A stretch of 64,000 nucleotides of DNA from Corbicula japonica (lineage: Eukaryota; Mollusca; Bivalvia; Venerida; Cyrenidae): positions 8,640,991 to 8,704,990 of the forward strand of contig JAZAYU010000015.1 of the NCBI GenBank assembly GCA_038501625.1, in the 5' to 3' direction. The translations under genes and the position numbers were made by a program. The notes under the pieces were generated by a model. It saw nothing but the letters and a program-made list of their open reading frames with translations, was not told the origin of the DNA and made no database searches. Below, piece after piece: positions 1 through 11,330 of the stretch (its first letter is position 1; every line of letters begins with the position of its first letter).

Positions 1-1
1 A

Positions 2-241
2 ACCATTTATGATATTCTTGATATTAACCATGAGGGATCGTTGACAGAGGAAGAATACGTGAATGCCTACCGTTCTATAGGGCATGATGCGGCTCATGAT
101 AGAAGGTTTTTCAATGCATATAAGCCTGTAGAAGGGAAGGTTCCTGTAAAAGTTTTAAACGATTCTTGGATTCAGTTTTTAACATGTGAAGATAGTTCAA
201 AGCCAGATGTTGTAAGAGATGTGTTAGAAGCAGGCTTTTAA
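2..241 (+). CDS. Sarcoplasmic calcium-binding protein paralog A, 3' end only (cut by window edge)
   Basis: This is the last 79 codons plus TAA of an SCP, an EF-hand protein thought to buffer Ca2+ in the cytosol of invertebrate muscle. The frame is open from base 2, so the 5' part lies outside the window. The visible EF-hand loop (D-I-N-H-E-G-S-L-T-E-E-E) has acidic or amide residues at positions 1, 3, 5 and 12 and Gly at 6, so it should bind Ca2+. The degenerate fourth hand (N-A-Y-K-P-V...) and the ending V-L-E-A-G-F match SCP-C further right. It converges tail-to-tail with SCP-B. The family call rests on alignment with the two complete paralogs here and on general knowledge of mollusc SCPs. 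The upstream exons cannot be seen. Confidence 0.85.
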   Translation, partial: TIYDILDINHEGSLTEEEYVNAYRSIGHDAAHDRRFFNAYKPVEGKVPVKVLNDSWIQFLTCEDSSKPDVVRDVLEAGF

Positions 242-599
242 GTACCCGCCCCTAAAAAAACCTTTCCCCATCCCCACCTCAAACAAAACAAATTACAGCT
301 ATGAGGAGAAGCTTGATTGGGTAGTCTTAAGTTTCTGATTTATTGGCTTTTTTATTCATGAACCAAAGAAGTTTTATACATTCATAAACCAATTAAAGTT
401 TAATAATAACATTTAGTTGTTCTGATTTTTACAAACCTAATCATCTATTTATTGCAATAACATTCTCCACTTACACACAAAAAAGACTGTAAAATAAGTA
501 GATATACCAGGATTAGCGTCACGCAAAACCATACAATCTGGGCAGACAGCCCTTAAGTAGAGACAAAAGAGTGAGCATGTGGTTGAACAATGTGCCACA

Positions 600-935
600 T
601 TTTAAAACAAGAATTAAAAAAAGAAGAGAAATATGCGTTTCAGGCATCGCCAACCTCATACAACACAGCCTCCCCACGCAGAAAAGGGTAGAGTAAGAAT
701 GAAAAATAGACAATGGGTATATAAGAATATCAATTTTTAAATAAGTCACCACAAAAAAGCGTAAAGAAGAGCCTTTGGGGTTACCACCTTGGAACGTTCA
801 ATGGCAAAACAAGATGGGGCTTTGAACCGGGTTCTAGGATGCACCAACCTCACACAAACAGGATCACATATGAACAAACAGGTACAAGTTGTCTTGGTGG
901 AAATAACTCGAACCCATTCATCAACTCTGCCATGG
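600..935 (+). repeat. Dispersed composite repeat family A, copy 1
   Basis: The first half has a 'gaaatatgcgtttcagg...cacagcctcc' module. The second half has 'cctttggggttaccacctt...aaccgggttctagg...caccaacctcacac...gttgtcttggtgg'. The same order recurs at about 21800-22045 and 26165-26440. Partial or inverted copies lie at 13285-13470, 18420-18530, 20500-20640 and 31960-32118. No open frame or RNA promoter boxes were seen. Family unknown; likely a non-autonomous mobile element. Confidence 0.6.
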
Positions 936-1012
936 CAAGATGTCTTAACATGAGATAACAGTTAATTATCCTATCAAAACTGATATAATTGGAAGATTTT
1001 ACTGGTGTAAAT

Positions 1013-1165
1013 ATTGAGATGCGCCTACTCGGGGCTAGGAGGCGTATACAGTAATATGTATTTCATTATCTGTCCATGAACAGGCTTAATCGAACCGAGC
1101 CTGCAATAATTTCATATTTGTCTAATTCGATGACTTTCAAAGTTCCTTTTTCATCTAAGTATCTC
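1013..1165 (-). repeat. Dispersed repeat family B, copy 1
   Basis: It contains a palindromic core of the type 'gcagtaat..atgcattt..attactgcc', followed by 'aacaggctcaat..aaccgagcctgcaat..tttcatatttgtcgtgttcg' and 'aaagttcc.ttttcatct'. Other copies lie at about 6100-6245, 10990-11115, 18050-18190, 19125-19295, 20370-20490, 25310-25440, 29930-30090 and 33060-33185. No coding capacity. Confidence 0.65.
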
Positions 1166-1350
1166 GATGCCACCTGAAAAAAAAGTATTGTTGTCTCCTT
1201 ACGAATTGCTGTTTGTATTCAGCACATTTTTATCAAAATATCATAACTAAGAGTGAAGTAAAAAATACATGAAAAAAAACGAACTGCTTGATAGCTTATG
1301 ATAAATACACTGATACTTCTTATAATTTATTATGTTAGTCATGATAATAA

Positions 1351-1426
1351 TACATACATACATACATACATACATACATACATACATACATACATACATA
1401 CATACATACATACATACATACATACA
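1351..1426 (+). repeat. (TACA)n microsatellite
   Basis: About 19 nearly perfect tandem copies of TACA. Open frames through it on either strand translate to four-residue periodic peptides and are artefacts. Confidence 0.97.
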
Positions 1427-4400
1427 CATGAACACACACGTGTACACACAAATACAAATACATATATACACTGAACTTTTGAACATAATTTCAAATAACT
1501 ATGCCATATATTAATGGTTAAAAGGAAAGAAACCTTGTTACATTGTGTTTGAAAAATGTATAATATAGGACTTTGAAAAAGAACTGCATCAAAAAGGTAA
1601 ATCTCACTAGACAGCGTTTACCATTCGTAATACCTTATCTGCGAAGTAACTCAGTTTTCTTAAAGCACCATGGTTTTCGGTTGATAATAAATCTATGCAC
1701 TTTAACATATTAGGTCTTCGATAATAATATTCGCGTAGATAATTCCTTCGTTTGATATGGAATAGAGTTCTTTCACATTGTTGTGCGCATGCGTCGTACT
1801 CCACGTTTAGGTACGAAAATATTGGTTTTATCCTAAACCGACGCGTGAGGGGGCATTTAACAGTGTCATTGCTAACAGAATGAACGGACATGATCACGGT
1901 GTCCTCTTAAAGCTTATGATAAATTATAATAATAATTGTGATGAGGCACAATAAATTCGAGTTTAACGAATTTCCGAATATTGCAGGCTTTAAAAAGTCT
2001 GGTCGGCAAGATTTGACTGTGAAAAGCGTTAAACAATCAAAGACGTGGTTGCAAATTTGAATCAGGAAGTCTTATATAAAAACAAAGACAATGTGGATTG
2101 CATGTTACTGTCTATTTGCCACAGACACATATATAAGCGTCTCGTGTTTTTCTGACAAAATGCGTTTACTTCAAAAAATATATTTTATGTAACTTGATCT
2201 CCCTAAATTGGAAGAGAAAACGGATCAATTCAACAATGTATCGCCGTTGTATTCAACGCCCGTTAAGCGTTATTATTTTGTTTACTATTTTACTTCCTTC
2301 CAACATATGTTTAAAACTAAAATTTATTGTAATCATTCGTATATTTCTTTTATCAGTCCTGGATTAAAATTATTTTTATGTTTAATAACTAGAAATCATA
2401 CTTTGAACACGACCGTGTTACTGTTAATTGTCCCTATATATTTGACACAATATTCCCATTCCCGTTCTGCCCAGAAAACGATGGTGACATATTGAGGTGT
2501 GAAAAGTTGTTTGATATCTGACATTTGAGGAGACTTAAAATTAATTATCTCAAATCATCAAATTGAACTTAACTGTTATTGTCACTTCAAGCGTTAACTT
2601 TTCGAATACCTAAAAATTTTCACGAGTTCAGTCCCATATTTCTATAACTATAATTTGTAGCGTTGAAATGGCAGATCATGTGGTAATTTACGTCTTATTC
2701 ATGTTATTATAAACATCATTTTTTTTTATAAAATCGTCAGCCATAGTCAATAGACGTTAGTTTAAGTCGCATTTCATGAATATCTACGTGTTACGGGAAT
2801 GATGTAGAAAGAAGATAAAATGTCCGCAGACCTCCAAAATCTCAGGATTTTATCTGAAATCTCCGGACCATAAGGTTCTTCTCCGGATCTAAGGATTTTC
2901 AGGAAAATCTCAGGATTTAAAAATATTGAAAAGGATAATTAATGAAACATAAATTTAACTGAATTAAGAATGGGTTTTACAATTATATAAATTAATATTA
3001 AGAAACTTGGTCTTGGTCACGGCTCCAAAATTTCCTGTTTATTGAGAGATTACGTGATAGTGACACGATGCCTCGGGCACACATGTACACAACAGCTAAG
3101 TGTCATAAAACTAAACTCGGACCTGAATATCGCAGTCCCGTTCATTTGTTTTGGTCCATGGTCATTTTGATTTTAAACAGAAATGAAAATATCATATTTC
3201 AAAACCTTCAGCGACAACAATTACGAACTTCAACATCAAAATAGTTTTTATTAAAAAAAGACAAAACTCTCTGGATTTTTTTTTTGAATAGTTTTGGTTG
3301 GCCTGCCGTCCGGCAATATTCGTTTGGTTCAATCAATTTAACGATTTCTCGGGTTGTAGCTGGAATCATCCTATTATGTAAATACGTAATATTTTTTCTC
3401 AAAAGCAAAACACGCAAAACACATATCAACCTAGTCGCCGACGAGCTACATAAGAATATAATTATGTCTCATTCCACTATAAATTATAGCGTTACAAAAA
3501 AATGCCGTAAAATAGTAAAATGTCCGATAATGTTCGTCTGAATTGTCAATTATACAGATTTATTTTTAGTAAACACAATTCACGTGTGTATTTTCATAAA
3601 AAAAAACAAATCCGTTGGATACTCGCGTCCTGAAAATACCGCGATAAACAATGTTTAAAATGCGCATAAACTATCTTGATGTGCTTGTAAATGATCATAA
3701 CGTTTTTTTTTTATTCTTCGTTTTTTGACTGAACTTACTTATTTATAAATTTGAAATGATTAATCAACATGTTCTTAATTTTATAATCACTTAGTCATAT
3801 TAACAATAGTAAACGATGCCCCCTCGCGTGCATTTATCGACTAAATATGCTCTTCAATTTTAGAGAGCGCTAAGGGGAGGTAACAATGTGAAAGAACTAT
3901 TGTGGACAAACTTAGTAAAAAGTAATGAAATTCGTCGCCAAGTTCATTGCACAGAGTGACGAGTTACGAATGACATATGACTGAGCATATGTAATTAAAA
4001 TGACATCAAAGTAGGCCACTTATAGATTAGTAATATGTATATAACAAACAAAACTACAATTTCATAACCAAGTGTTATTACTACTGAGTACGCCAACCTA
4101 CAAAATTGTGTACACTTCCTGAAATTCTAAACTAAGGATAATAAAAAGTAGTTTATAACTATACGGCTCGTTAAGCTGGTGCATTTTTTTGTGGCAAGAA
4201 TACTTGACCAGGTAAGAAATGTATTGTGACAGTTTTTAATATGGCTATGACATCTAAATGTTTTTCATAATTGTTTAACCTGATAGCATTTTTACGATTT
4301 CTTCTTATAAGAAAATACAAACACGCGGTTACAATGGTGATGTTATTTAGCTTTAAGGGCCAAACATTGCGACGTTAGTAATATCGTCCATATGAATAGT

Positions 4401-4925
4401 TTGTCAAGTCAAAATATGCACAGTCGAAAAAGGTTAGTTAGGAGGATATTTGGCATCTATGAAGTTGGCAGTCTGTCCATTCGTATGTCAATCGTTGTGG
4501 ACGTAATTTTTATAGTATGTATCGTTTTTACTAAACTATAAAATACAGGGCTCTCACATGTTTTGGGTGGTAAAATTCCAGACCTTTTCAAAGTTTGTTT
4601 GACACAAATTCCGTACCTAAAAAGGTTTTGCAAAATGCAGCAGGCACTGTGATTAAACGTGATAAAATACACGCTTACAAAACATGTTAAGAGAACAAAT
4701 TTACTAATTATAAAGTTTTTCATTGCGGAACCTTCTTAGCATTCTTTTTTTTTTTGGATACACCCTGCTTCTTTCGACACTTATAAACAATTTTCTTTAC
4801 CAGTATTGTGCAAATATCAAGAAAACTAAATACATCATTGAAAGGTTTTATTGACTTAATACAATACATTTGTTCATAGTTGAGAGGATTTCGTCGCCAA
4901 ACATACGGTTTAATAAAATATTTAT

Positions 4926-6795
4926 TTATTTTGGCTTTGTGGTTGTCGTACATTCTTCTGTCATCTGAAAGACAGTCTGTAGCGCATCTCTTAAAATATC
5001 TGGCTGTGTGCTATCTTCACAGGTAAGGAAATGAAGCCAAGATTGCTTTAAGAGACTGACGGGAACTTTTCCTTTTACAGGCTTGAATGATCCGAAGAAC
5101 TTCAGAGCTTCACTAGCTTCATGACCCATTGCTTGGAAACCATTAATGCATTCTTCTTCTGTTATGGAGCCCTCGTGCTTTAAATCAATGATATCATATA
5201 GATCCGTTAATAACCGTTTGACCCAATCCAAAAACGCCTTTTTGTCTGCTTTGTAATCTTTTGTAAGATTATCTACAAACTCCTTTTCGGTGATAGGACC
5301 AGGTTTCCCTCTGAAGATGTATTGGTTCCAGAATTTGTCCATCGCGGCCAAGACTTCTGCTCTTTTGTGTTCATCAAGATGATTCAGACTGGCAAACGTA
5401 GTCCTGAAAAAACATATCACATTTCAGGAAAGATACTTAACATTTTTAGAATAGTGAAAGTATTTAGCGCTATAACTACTAGATATATCGTCAATCTGAA
5501 TAAAATCATTTCCTGAAAACCGCTACGCTATCAGGATCTGACGACGAGTAACAAAACGTGCTTTTATCACTAACCCTTTGAACCAATCAGATTGTCGCCT
5601 ACAAAATCGCAAAAGTGAAAGTAAAACTAATATGTTAAACCATGGAAAGTGTTGACAGCCTGCGCAAGACATATTTTACTGGAGATATATTTGTTGATGT
5701 AGTATTGCATTCATTCCTAATGTAATGACATTTTCAGATCATTTTGCGAGCGTTAAAAATCATGCTTCCTGTGCTGACAATTTCTAAAAATAGTAAGCGG
5801 GGAAACCCGCTATTACTTATGTACGATGTGTGCGGGCATTCATCAGATCTAATATTTTGTTAGATCTCACTTTAGTGGGATTGTAGATTACGTCAGGGGA
5901 AACTTGTCTGCTGTGATATTTGAACGGATGATAATAAGATTATCTATTATTTTCTCAATATTTCTCAGAGCTTATAATTGATATTTTACTAAAAAAAATT
6001 GCCTATATCTAGTTTTTTAAAATTTATAATAAGCAATTTCGTCTGCCAATTGAAGTAATTTCAATGACCGAAGACACATATTTTCGCTAAAGACTACTCA
6101 GCGAAAAAGATGAAAAGGGAACTTTGAAAGACATCGAACACGACAAAAACGAAAATATTGCAGGCTCGGTTTGATTGAGCCTGTTCATGGACGGTAATGG
6201 AAATGCTAATCACTGCCCATGCCGCCTAGCCCAGGGTTGAACTTAAACATTAATAATTTCACGTGAGTTTAAAACAGTATATTAACAGTCATATACACCA
6301 ATGGTTTGCGATGATTACAATTAGTACTGCTATCTTGTACTTGTATTGATATTCGTTTGCGCTCAAACCGAACCTTGGCGGCATGTGCAATAAAAATGAA
6401 TTTCGATTTCTGCCTATTAACCGGTTCAATTAAACTAGATCCTTAATAGTGTCAATCTGTAATTGTTTCCGGTGAATTTAAAAGTTGCATTTAATCTATC
6501 ATTTTAACATCAAGATAGCGTTGTTTGTGCCGTGTTGCGACTTTAATTTAAGTCTCTCTTTACTTTCAACTAAAAGAATTGAAACTCTTGCCTGACTGAA
6601 CGAAAGTGTATACCCTGATCAGAATGTATTGATCTGAGCCCCGAGATGAGATGAGATAAAAGGTCCTAATAAGACATGTTTTTGTGAAATCCTCACTTAC
6701 TCTGCTTGGGTTACATCCGTTTTTGCAATCTTTTTATGATGGGTCATGTCAAGCATGTTGAACCACATCTTCCATTTCTGTACCAGATACTCCAT
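4926..6795 (-). CDS. Sarcoplasmic calcium-binding protein paralog B (two coding exons)
   Basis: Minus-strand SCP. Coding exon 1 is 6701-6795 (ATG at 6795-6793, 95 nt, donor GTAAGT). Coding exon 2 is 5403-4926 (acceptor TTTTTTCAG). The GA|G junction restores one frame of 190 codons. EF-hand I (D-M-T-H-H-K-K-I-A-K-T-D) lacks the Gly and acidic residues of a working loop. The third hand (D-L-K-H-E-G-S-I-T-E-E-E) has Lys at position 3, where SCP-A has Asn and SCP-C Asp. Compared with both paralogs the C terminus is extended by about 13 residues (M-T-E-E-C-T-T-T-T-K-P-K at the end), and the TAA stop lies inside an AATAAA. It may be a diverged duplicate with weaker Ca2+ binding (inference). The start is chosen by identity with SCP-C exon 1. 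Confidence 0.88.
5404..6700 (-). other. SCP-B intron between the coding exons
   Basis: A 1.3-kb intron bounded by GTAAGT and TTTCAG. A plus-oriented family B repeat fills about 6100-6245. No other feature is recognised. Confidence 0.8.
6100..6245 (+). repeat. Dispersed repeat family B, copy in SCP-B intron
   Basis: Reads 'gaaaagggaactttgaaag...' then 'gcaggctcggtttgattgag' and 'cactgcccatgccgcctag'. This is the reverse orientation of the 1013-1165 copy. Confidence 0.65.
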
Positions 6796-6806
6796 GGTTA
6801 TTGTTG

Positions 6807-7696
6807 CTGAAAGAGAATTAAGAACTAAGACGGAGGTAACAGACGTCGTATGAACGCGCTTTATCGGTTCAAATAGAAACATTTTTGTTTTCTTTTTTCC
6901 CGGCTAGCTCAGTTGGTTGCGTCGCCGGAATTGCATGGCTAGGCGCCGTCGCCCTGACGGTGTTGGTTCGCTTCCAGCTAGAGGCACTATCATTTTAAGT
7001 TTACCTCCTGACAGATTCCTAATAAAACATTGCACCGAACAGCTCTATAGGTATCACATACATCATGATTCTGCTTTTGCTGAACTTAAACATCGAGTAA
7101 GTCTGAACGTTAAGTGTTGCCTAAGATGGAATCGCTGGCGTGGGGAAACACCTATTTGAAAATACTTTAGAAAACACTTATTCCAAGCTTACTTGTGAAG
7201 AAAATAAAAAAGTTCTAGAATTCTTCTTATGAGTTTCTTTTTAATTTTCTAACGTACTTTTAATTCAATTCAATAATTCGGTTTGACTTGATTTTAAATT
7301 TGTGGATTGATAGTAAGAAATCTAGAAATATACTTCCCCATGAAAATTAATCAATCAAAGTAATATGGGTTTATGTTTAACTTTTGAAAAAAAATCATAG
7401 GTTCTTGCATGTAACCAACACACTTTTACAATATTATAATTGTGACATTTTCCAGACACTTGATAATAAGTGTTTAAAATTGTAAATTTATCCATAGATT
7501 ACAGAATATTTTAAAATATCGGTGATGAAAATACATAAAACAGAACAAAATTTATTTAAAACACAGGTCCAGAAAGCATAGAAATAAATTAATAAATTAT
7601 TAATTTGAAACAGTTTGGGTAAAACGAAAGTTATTTTTAAATATATTTATGTTTTGAAATATTACCAAAGTAAAAAAACAACATACATGTAGTAAC
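6807..7696 (-). other. SCP-B 5' UTR intron
   Basis: The acceptor is the TTTCAG next to 6806. The donor is inferred by alignment with SCP-C and would be the non-consensus GTTACT at 7696-7691. The intron contains SINE copy 1. The rest is AT-rich with no feature. Confidence 0.5.
6899..6994 (+). repeat. tRNA-derived SINE-like element, copy 1
   Basis: It shows a pol III A box (TAGCTCAGTTGG, 6905-6916) and a B box (GGTTCGCTTCC, 6965-6975), then 'cagctagaggcactatcattt'. The spacing between the boxes is wider than in a true tRNA and the ends do not pair as an acceptor stem. Closely similar units lie at about 8078-8175 (+) and 25711-25800 (-). It lies in the 5' UTR intron of SCP-B. Confidence 0.65.
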
Positions 7697-7815
7697 GTCC
7701 GATAGGTGAAAATTCTTTGTCTTGATACGATCTTCTGCTAGGAAGTGGTGGAGTTTGTCAGTGCCGTCGTTTTAAATATAAACAGTGTCCTTGGTTAGCA
7801 AGGACAGTGTCCTTG
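7697..7815 (-). promoter_or_regulatory. SCP-B core promoter and 5' UTR exon
   Basis: The minus strand has a TATA-like TATATTTAAA (7780-7771) followed by ACGACGGCACTGACA, matching TTTATTTAAA...GCGACGGTGCTAACA of SCP-C. Upstream of the TATA box, a block built on 'gctaaccaaggacact' occurs twice in tandem (7781-7815 region). SCP-C has one diverged copy ('ttaccaaggaaact'). 'atgtaaccttgct' is also shared just upstream. The shared block suggests muscle-type expression elements kept since duplication (inference). Confidence 0.6.
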
Positions 7816-9373
7816 GTTAGCAATGAGAGCAAGGTTACATAGATATATGACTCTACTAATTATTAGTTGATGAATGATAAAGAACTTTGCTGTACTTTAC
7901 ATGAGTCATTTATTGTTTGTAGAGGTGCCTGGTCAAGTTTCTGGACGAAACTGTTAAGTATTTTTAAACATCAAACTTTAAAGTCAGTATTGTTATCATT
8001 AAAATGACCCGTTGTCGATGTCATGCAGTGATGGTTATGTACATCAGAGCTATCCGATCAACCTTTTTGGGGGTTGTCCCGGCTAGCTCAGTGGGTTGCG
8101 TCGCATGAATTGCAGAGCTTGGCGCTGTCGCCGTGACGGTGCGGGTTCGCTCCCAGCTAGAGGCACTATCATTTATAATACAGTAGACCTGTAAAAATAC
8201 TTGTTAATGTTATATTCTTTTACCATCAAAGTTCGCGATATATATTATATTTAAAGCCAAAGCTGTAATTGTGTTACTAACGCAGTTACATTCACACACA
8301 TAACAACAAAGCCTTAAATGTACTGCTTAGTCCCAACTAATATTAATCACAACTACACGTTGGTGTATTCCACCCTGGACAATGATGAACAATGAATAAG
8401 AAGCTATGTTTTGAATGGTATATTATAACTTAAATGGGAACATTTCCGGTTAGCTTTTCGACAATTTAGTTTATACTATCACTAGAAAGAACTTACAATC
8501 GTAATCATCTTTGATTTTCTCCTATTTTAACTTTGTCGCACATTTTCACTATAGAATGTTGTTGTTTTTTTTCAGGCCCCGTAAGGATAACCCCATTTAT
8601 TAGTTATAAACACATTATAGCACATAACATAATAACATATAGCATTAAAAGAAAATATATATTATGTATGTATTCCTTTAACAAATCAATTTGTAAACAA
8701 AATACTATTCATATGCAAGTTAAGTCGAGTATAAACATGTAGTACATCAGTCATTAAATTTTTTAACATGTATGCAAGCATATGGTGGAATTACTCTGGC
8801 CAGAATTTATAAAAAAAAGAGAGTACTGTAATTAATTTATTTTCACGGGCACATAATACTTGTGGTTTTAGTTAATCCGTTAAAATTTTTGGATTCTTAA
8901 ATTCATGTTGTTGTTTTTTTAATTCCAACGTATGCCAAAGCATAAAAACTGTTACATTATTGCTATTTTGGCAATTAAACTGTAAGTTGATATATCAATA
9001 AAATCAACAAGAAGCAGTGCTTCACAAAAAAGACAATGGTTTTACAGTGGTAGCAAAAATTCCCATAATAATGCAGTATATATATGCACAAGTAGCTTTA
9101 AGAAAACAATATATAATTGTGTATTTCATTGTATTATTCAAAGGTTTGAGGAAAAAAGACTGAAGCTTTAAACTGGTATAATATTACTATCTGATATTTG
9201 AATTTTAAACTGTATAACGAAGTGAAGTAATTTTTGTCACTTCTTGTTAGTTACACTTCATATTTTGTGTATGTAAATTATTGCTTTGTTGGTTTATTCA
9301 ACAATGACTAAAGGACATAATTTAAAACTATTTGATTTAAACATTGCATGAGTTTTATCAATATATATATTGT
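7816..9373. other. Intergenic region upstream of SCP-B
   Basis: Contains an extended SINE-like copy (7982-8175). The remainder is AT-rich. Part of 8800-9373 may be the 3' UTR of the LINE fragment that follows, but no poly(A) or target duplication could be recognised. Confidence 0.5.
7982..8175 (+). repeat. tRNA-like SINE unit within a longer repeat, copy 2
   Basis: The tRNA-like part (A box 8084-8094, B box GGTTCGCTCCC at 8144-8154) is preceded by about 95 bp ('agtcagtattgttatca...gatgtcatgcagtgatgg...ctatccgatcaacc'). The copy at 25711-25885 on the minus strand shares this part; copy 1 does not have it. The family is therefore a composite, or copy 1 is 5' truncated. Confidence 0.65.
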
Positions 9374-10742
9374 TTAAAATATATCAATATATATCCACAA
9401 TACCAGGAATTCTGCTAGTTTGTTACATTTAACAGCAGCATCTTTATTATAACTGTAATGCATTTTCAAAAATTTCTTTAATCCATCCATTGTTGGATTA
9501 ATTAGCTGCTGTTTGCTTTTGTAAAGGTACAGTTTTGTGTAATTTAACAGCAAATTGTCTGATAAAAGATTATTGTTTTTAAATCCAAAGATAGCTACAG
9601 TTTCAGCTATTTCTGGTAGTGATTCGATTCGGTTTTTCAAGCTTGTATATATTTGTTTTGATCTTTCACATTTCCAAAAAAATGCTCTATTGTTTCTAAT
9701 TCTTTTCTACAAAGGGTGCAATAGGGGTTGTCTTTGATTTTCATTTTATAAAGTAAATAATTTGTTCCTATAATTCTATGTAAATTCCGTACTTGAAACC
9801 ACTGAATGCTAGTATCAGCTGTAATTTGGAAGGGCAACTGGTGATAAATTTTCCAATCTGAGGGTTCTATTTCTGAGTTTAATATCATTGACCATTTTTG
9901 TTGGCTTGTTAGATTTACACTTTTAATGTTGAAAGATTGATATATTAATTTACACCCTTTTTCTTCTTTTAAAATGTATCTCAGAGAAGATGGATAATTT
10001 GGTTTTTCAATATAACATTGCTTTAAGGTACTATTGTTTTGCTTTAAAAATAACTGCATTAATATACCGTGAAGTTCTAAAAAAATGTTTTAAGTTTGTA
10101 TTTATCATTTAGTTCTTTGATCATATAAAATTTACCAACAGGGAAATGTATGAGGTCTGAAATGAAATGTACACCTACATCAAACCAATGTTTTAAAAAT
10201 ACACTTTTATTACCTACTAGGATTCTGTGGTTTTCAAATAGTGGTGTATTACCTATTAATTGTTTGTCTTGGTTATTTGTCTTGATTTCAATAAACTCTG
10301 AATAGGCTTTAAAAACATCTTTCCAAAACTCATTTTTAAATTTTGCAACAATTTTGTCAACATAACTTTTACCACAGTTATAAAGTTTATTTAATTCTAC
10401 TTTTTCTATTAGGAGATTTGTCCAAACTCCTCCTTCAACAAATCTTTTTAACCAATATAGAATGTTAATTTTACGGCGTAATGCATAATAATCAATATCG
10501 TTTGTTGAAATCAAGAAATAAAGACATTGAAATGATTCTTTATCATTAAAGTGAACACGTTGGATACATGAAGAATCTTTGTAGACCGAATCATGAATAT
10601 TAATTACATAGAAAGTATTTGTTAACTTATTGATAAATATGAAAACAACATCAGTTAATTGCCAATCAGAACTGGATAGTTCTACAAGCGTTCCTAATCT
10701 TTTGGCCTTCATTAAGGCAGATAGGTTGAGACTTTTATTCGC
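9374..10742 (-). pseudogene. LINE retrotransposon ORF2 C-terminal fragment with two frameshifts
   Basis: Three overlapping minus-strand frames (10742-10077, 10076-9637, 9640-9374) join into one LINE ORF2 C-terminal region of the L1/Tx1 kind. Segments seen are 'N-x2-I-L-V-G-N-K-S-V-F', an 'H-R-I-I-G-T-N-Y-L-L-Y-K' stretch, a zinc knuckle C-x2-C-x8-H-x4-C, and the tail 'E-T-V-A-I-F-G-F'. Each break is one extra T in a run of seven T (minus strand), near 10072 and near 9675. No reverse transcriptase catalytic motif is present, so the copy is 5' truncated near 10742. The clade call is by motif only. Confidence 0.85.
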
Positions 10743-10989
10743 TTAACATTATAGAACTGTTTTTGAAGAAATATGCGCATAGCAAAATTCAGAAAATAAC
10801 CTTCCAAATTATCTTTGCATAACATAAAAACTTTTAAAGCAGGGCTATATGCACCACAAGCTAAGAAAATCTTTGTGCAAGTTTTATCGGCGATAACCGA
10901 ATCAGTTTATGAATGTTTTACGGGAACTCTTGTAATAAAACACTAACATTTAAATGTTTTCAAAGTTTGGACCAAAACGTTTCTAAAAA

Positions 10990-11330
10990 CTAAATAAATG
11001 AACAGGGAACTTCGAAAGCCACCGAACACGAAAAATATTGCAGGCTCGGTTTGACTGATCCTGATCATTGACAGTAATGGAAAGGCATATTACTGCCCAT
11101 GCCGCCTAGCCCCGGCTTCAGCCCATCTCAATATCTACACCGATAAACAGCAAAATTTCGATCTTTCCCAAACGATAAACAGGAAAGCAATGGGCCACTA
11201 AAGAGGATAGAATTTTGACAGGGGATCTGAGAATATAAATCCTGCATATCACAAACAACGCCAAAGGCAAAATTAAAAAAGCAGGAAGTATATCCTTTGG
11301 GTAATTGAACAATATCTAAATCTTCTCTGG
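10990..11330 (+). repeat. Family B repeat with flanking module
   Basis: A family B core ('gcaggctcggtttgactg...tgcccatgccgcctag') is followed by 'agaattttgacaggggatct...aatcctgcatatcac'. The same follow-on module recurs near 20935-21010, 25640-25700 and, inverted, 29690-29800. Family B may therefore be part of a longer element. Confidence 0.55.

Larger units (their letters stand above)
242..4925. other. Intergenic region between SCP-A and SCP-B
   Basis: No supported gene. It holds a composite dispersed repeat (about 600-935), a second repeat (about 1013-1165) and a tetranucleotide microsatellite (1351-1426), each listed separately. A 96-codon minus-strand open stretch (1607-1897) has no recognisable domain and no evident splice partners. 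The rest is AT-rich with nothing I can identify. Confidence 0.6.

Noticed and set aside
1247..1514. Open frames on both strands through the TACA repeat
   Set aside because: Four-residue periodic translation of a microsatellite.
1607..1897. 96-codon minus-strand frame as a gene
   Set aside because: No domain, no signal peptide, no splice partners and no clear promoter or poly(A) signal. Probably chance.
6899..6990. A tRNA gene at the A/B-box unit (also at 8078 and 25711)
   Set aside because: Spacing between boxes is too long, the ends do not pair as an acceptor stem, and three diverged copies share flanking repeat sequence. Called SINE-like.
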